Shown here: in pieces, positions 61,991-64,000 of the stretch
How positions within the stretch are numbered: the first letter of the stretch is position 1
How the letters are laid out: each line of letters opens with the position of its first letter
Assembly (NCBI RefSeq): GCF_900182905.1
Contig: NZ_FXUF01000001.1
Coordinates: 186,001-250,000 of the forward strand
Length of the DNA stretch: 64,000 nucleotides
Source of the DNA: Anoxynatronum buryatiense
GTDB lineage: Bacteria; Bacillota; Clostridia; Peptostreptococcales; Tindalliaceae
Direction: 5' to 3'
Notes under the pieces: model-generated
What the model saw: only the letters and a program-made list of their open reading frames with translations
Database searches by the model: none
What the model was told of the DNA's origin: nothing
Program-made: the position numbers and the translations under genes

Positions 61991-62881
61991 TTATTCGTCG
62001 TAACCAAAGTCCCGCAAAGAGGCCGCCTGATCACGCCAGCCTTCTTTCACTTTTACCCACAGCTCCAGATATACTTTCACTCCCAGAAAACGCTCCATAT
62101 CTTCCCGGGCACTTTTGCCGATTCCTTTTAACTTGCGGCCATTTTTGCCTATGATCATCCCCTTGTGGGATTTCTTTTCACAGAAGATGGTGGCCTGCAC
62201 TTCCATCAGCTGTTTTTCTTCATTGAGTCGCATGCGCTCCGTCATCACCGCTACCCCGTGGGGTATTTCCTGCTCCAGATACTGGAGCACTTTTTCGCGA
62301 ATGAGCTCTGCCATAATCACCCGCTCCGGCTGGTCAGTGATCATGTCTTCAGGGAAGTACCGGGGCCCCTCAGGAAGATGTGCTTCCAGCTCCCGCAGCA
62401 ACTGCTCCAAATTAACTCCCAATGTTGCTGAAAGAGGAATAATCCGTTGAAAACGGCCGGTTGTTTCATAAAGACCGTAACAATGATCCAGCTGCTCGCC
62501 GTTGGAAAGGTCAATTTTATTAATCACCAGAATCACCGGTGTTTTGATCTCTGCCAGCATCTCCATAATATACCGGTCGCCCGGCCCTATGTCATTTTCC
62601 GGTTCAACAAGGTACAGAATAACATCCACATCGGCCAGGGTATTCATGGCACTTTGCATCATAAAGTCACCCAGCTTGTTTTTGGGACGGTGAAGTCCCG
62701 GCGTATCCACCAACACCATCTGGCTTCCAGGGCGGTTTAAAACTCCCCGGATGCTGTTACGGGTGGTTTGGGGTTTTGAAGACATGATGGCCACTTTTTC
62801 GCCGATCAGTCGATTCATGAGGGTCGATTTTCCCACATTGGGACGACCCACAACGGCTACAAAACCTGATTTAAAGGTCAT
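61991..62881 (-). CDS. era: GTPase Era
   Basis: Ribosome-associated GTPase needed for 16S rRNA processing and 30S assembly. The 296-residue protein has G1 GRPNVGKS, G3 DTPG (LVDTPGLHRPK), G4 NKID, and a C-terminal KH domain with KGMIIGKNGRKLKGIG. AAGGAG is 9 bases before the ATG at 62881, which overlaps the cdd stop by 11 bases. The order cdd-era-recO is conserved in Firmicutes. Confidence 0.97.
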   Translation of the reverse strand: MTFKSGFVAVVGRPNVGKSTLMNRLIGEKVAIMSSKPQTTRNSIRGVLNRPGSQMVLVDTPGLHRPKNKLGDFMMQSAMNTLADVDVILYLVEPENDIGPGDRYIMEMLAEIKTPVILVINKIDLSNGEQLDHCYGLYETTGRFQRIIPLSATLGVNLEQLLRELEAHLPEGPRYFPEDMITDQPERVIMAELIREKVLQYLEQEIPHGVAVMTERMRLNEEKQLMEVQATIFCEKKSHKGMIIGKNGRKLKGIGKSAREDMERFLGVKVYLELWVKVKEGWRDQAASLRDFGYDE

Positions 62882-63296
62882 GTGAATGAGCTCCTTCCCT
62901 GCTGTTTTCCAGATCATCCGGTGTAAAGGAATGGGGAAGTATGTCATTCATTGTATAAACCCGGTAATCTTCAGGTGTTTTGGCAACAATGATTTCCAGT
63001 TCCTTTCCAAATTCCACCATCACCTGCCTGCAAATACCACAGGGAAAAGTGTACGCATTTGGATCCCCAACCACAGCAATGGTCTTAAAGCGACGTTCAC
63101 CTTCGGATACTGCTTTAAAGATGGCTGTGCGCTCTGCACAGTTAGTACCGCCATAAGAAGCACATTCCACATTGCATCCGGTATAAACTTTGCCGGAGAC
63201 TCCAAGCAAAGCGGCTCCCACTTTGAAATGAGAATATGGAACGTAAGCATTTTCTCTAACTTCAAGGGCTATCTGAATCAAATCCTGGTGTGTCAT
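62871..63296 (-). CDS. cdd: Cytidine deaminase
   Basis: Zinc enzyme converting cytidine/deoxycytidine to uridine forms for salvage. The 141-residue protein has NVECASYGGTNCAERTA (zinc Cys and catalytic Glu) and PCGICRQVMVEF (two zinc Cys). The ATG at 63296 is preferred, 9 bases from GAGAGG; the ATG three codons earlier touches it. Together with the nucleoside kinase and the 5'-nucleotidase it forms a pyrimidine salvage set in this window. Confidence 0.96.
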   Translation of the reverse strand: MTHQDLIQIALEVRENAYVPYSHFKVGAALLGVSGKVYTGCNVECASYGGTNCAERTAIFKAVSEGERRFKTIAVVGDPNAYTFPCGICRQVMVEFGKELEIIVAKTPEDYRVYTMNDILPHSFTPDDLENSREGAHSHDL

Positions 63297-63366
63297 TTTT
63301 TTCATCCTCTCTTATAGGGTGCCTCTTTACCACTGGTGAACTCCAGTCTGACAGGCATATTTGCCT

Positions 63367-64000
63367 TTACGGTGTTTCAGTTGCTTCTACAGGCTTAACC
63401 AGCGTGATTTCCTGACGTTCCGGAAAAATAGCAATATAGGTTTTTCCAGGATTCATGGTGAGGGGGAGGCCTGTTTTGGCTTCAACATAGACGGTGGGTT
63501 GGTTATAACCTGCCTTACTCCATTCGATGGCAACCGTACGCCCTTCTGAAATATAATGACCTTTGCCGCTTCCAATAATGCTGATCTCCCGACGACCGGC
63601 ATCATCACCGGGAATCACGAAAATATTGGTGCGCTGGACTATCAGGTTGGTGAAGCGCAACGGTTCGCCTGTCATCTCATCAAGATGAGGTTCTCCCGAT
63701 TGATATTTGATATATTCCCGGGTTTCGGGTTCATAATCAAAAGTTGATATGTAGGCATTTGAAAAGGGGATCGTCACATAGTCGGCCCGCTGCCCCAAGG
63801 GTGCTTTAGGTTCGCTTCGAAATAGCAGTCCACTTTCAAAATCGTCGGCCACTTCTCTGCGATAACCTGCTTTTTCCCAAGCTTCATCAATCAGCTCATG
63901 ACTGGTGTAGACGCTGTGTTCCAGCATGCGGGGAATGGCGCGCCGTTCAGGGTCTCTCCAACTTAGTACACCGTCAGGTTTTGGCAGTCCATCAAGATTT
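63367..64000 (-). CDS. DUF3048 family protein, 5' end cut by window edge
   Basis: The frame is open to the right edge of the window, so the N-terminal part is missing; 210 residues are visible. The C-terminal region follows the DUF3048_C pattern: VTIPFSNAYISTFDYEPETR, YQSGEPHLDEMTGEPLRFTN, IVQRTNIFVI, IIGSGKGHYISEGRTVAIEW and MNPGKTYIAIFP. These are usually lipoproteins (YerB type) of unknown function on the cell surface. A start at 63927 would give a false 186-residue protein. It is upstream of cdd in the same direction. Confidence 0.88.
   Translation of the reverse strand, partial: NLDGLPKPDGVLSWRDPERRAIPRMLEHSVYTSHELIDEAWEKAGYRREVADDFESGLLFRSEPKAPLGQRADYVTIPFSNAYISTFDYEPETREYIKYQSGEPHLDEMTGEPLRFTNLIVQRTNIFVIPGDDAGRREISIIGSGKGHYISEGRTVAIEWSKAGYNQPTVYVEAKTGLPLTMNPGKTYIAIFPERQEITLVKPVEATETP

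Overview
The window is 64 kb of chromosome from a low- to mid-GC Firmicute, most likely an amino-acid-fermenting clostridium. The evidence is clostridial gene order, SigA-type promoters, strong AGGAGG ribosome binding sites, a T-box, a CggR-type glycolytic operon, glycine reductase genes, a membrane pyrophosphatase and pyruvate phosphate dikinase. An alkaliphilic Tindallia/Anoxynatronum-like organism would fit, but that is a guess. Almost every gene is on the minus strand; the only plus-strand genes are an MBL-fold hydrolase, one DegV, a small YceG-like membrane protein and rpsD. No tRNA or rRNA gene, insertion sequence, phage or CRISPR array was seen.

Layout, read left to right although transcription mostly runs right to left. 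0-9 kb: lower glycolysis operon cggR-pgk-tpiA-gpmI-eno-secG followed by hppA, with a promoter and a CggR-like operator in front of cggR; gap is absent from its usual place. 9-17 kb: rpoN, the glycine reductase complex C pair grdD/grdC without the rest of the grd system, two DegV proteins, trmL, an MBL hydrolase and queT. 17-29 kb: corrinoid region, with an AdoCbl riboswitch controlling btuF-btuC-btuD(fusion)-cobQ-cbiB-cobD and a second run cobU-cobS-cobC upstream of it, then ogt. 29-46 kb: mixed housekeeping and envelope genes (VanW/G5 protein, FtsA-like ATPase with a beta-grasp tail, nth, queG, a nucleoside kinase, a degenerate receiver, signal peptidase I, exoA, an Eis-like acetyltransferase, a MerR/SRPBCC pair, rlmH). 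46-64 kb: rpsD, a SipW-type peptidase, rnpB, and the widely conserved block cdd-era-recO-glyS-PDRP-ppdK and dgt-dnaG-rpoD-trmK-DUF34, interrupted by a molybdopterin-binding protein gene, a broken mobB and an intergenic region rich in palindromes and possible structured RNA.

Together the genes suggest PPi-linked energy metabolism (PPDK and its regulator at one end, the ion-pumping pyrophosphatase at the other), glycine fermentation to acetyl phosphate, and corrinoid uptake with completion of the corrinoid (nucleotide loop assembly). I found no clear undescribed multi-gene system. The best leads are the BtuD-Rossmann fusion, the candidate cobalamin-like RNA in front of the molybdopterin gene beside a 24-bp perfect palindrome, the receiver lacking its phospho-acceptor, and the FtsA-like protein with tandem beta-grasp modules. 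Start codons were chosen by ribosome binding site spacing and often differ from the longest ORF.
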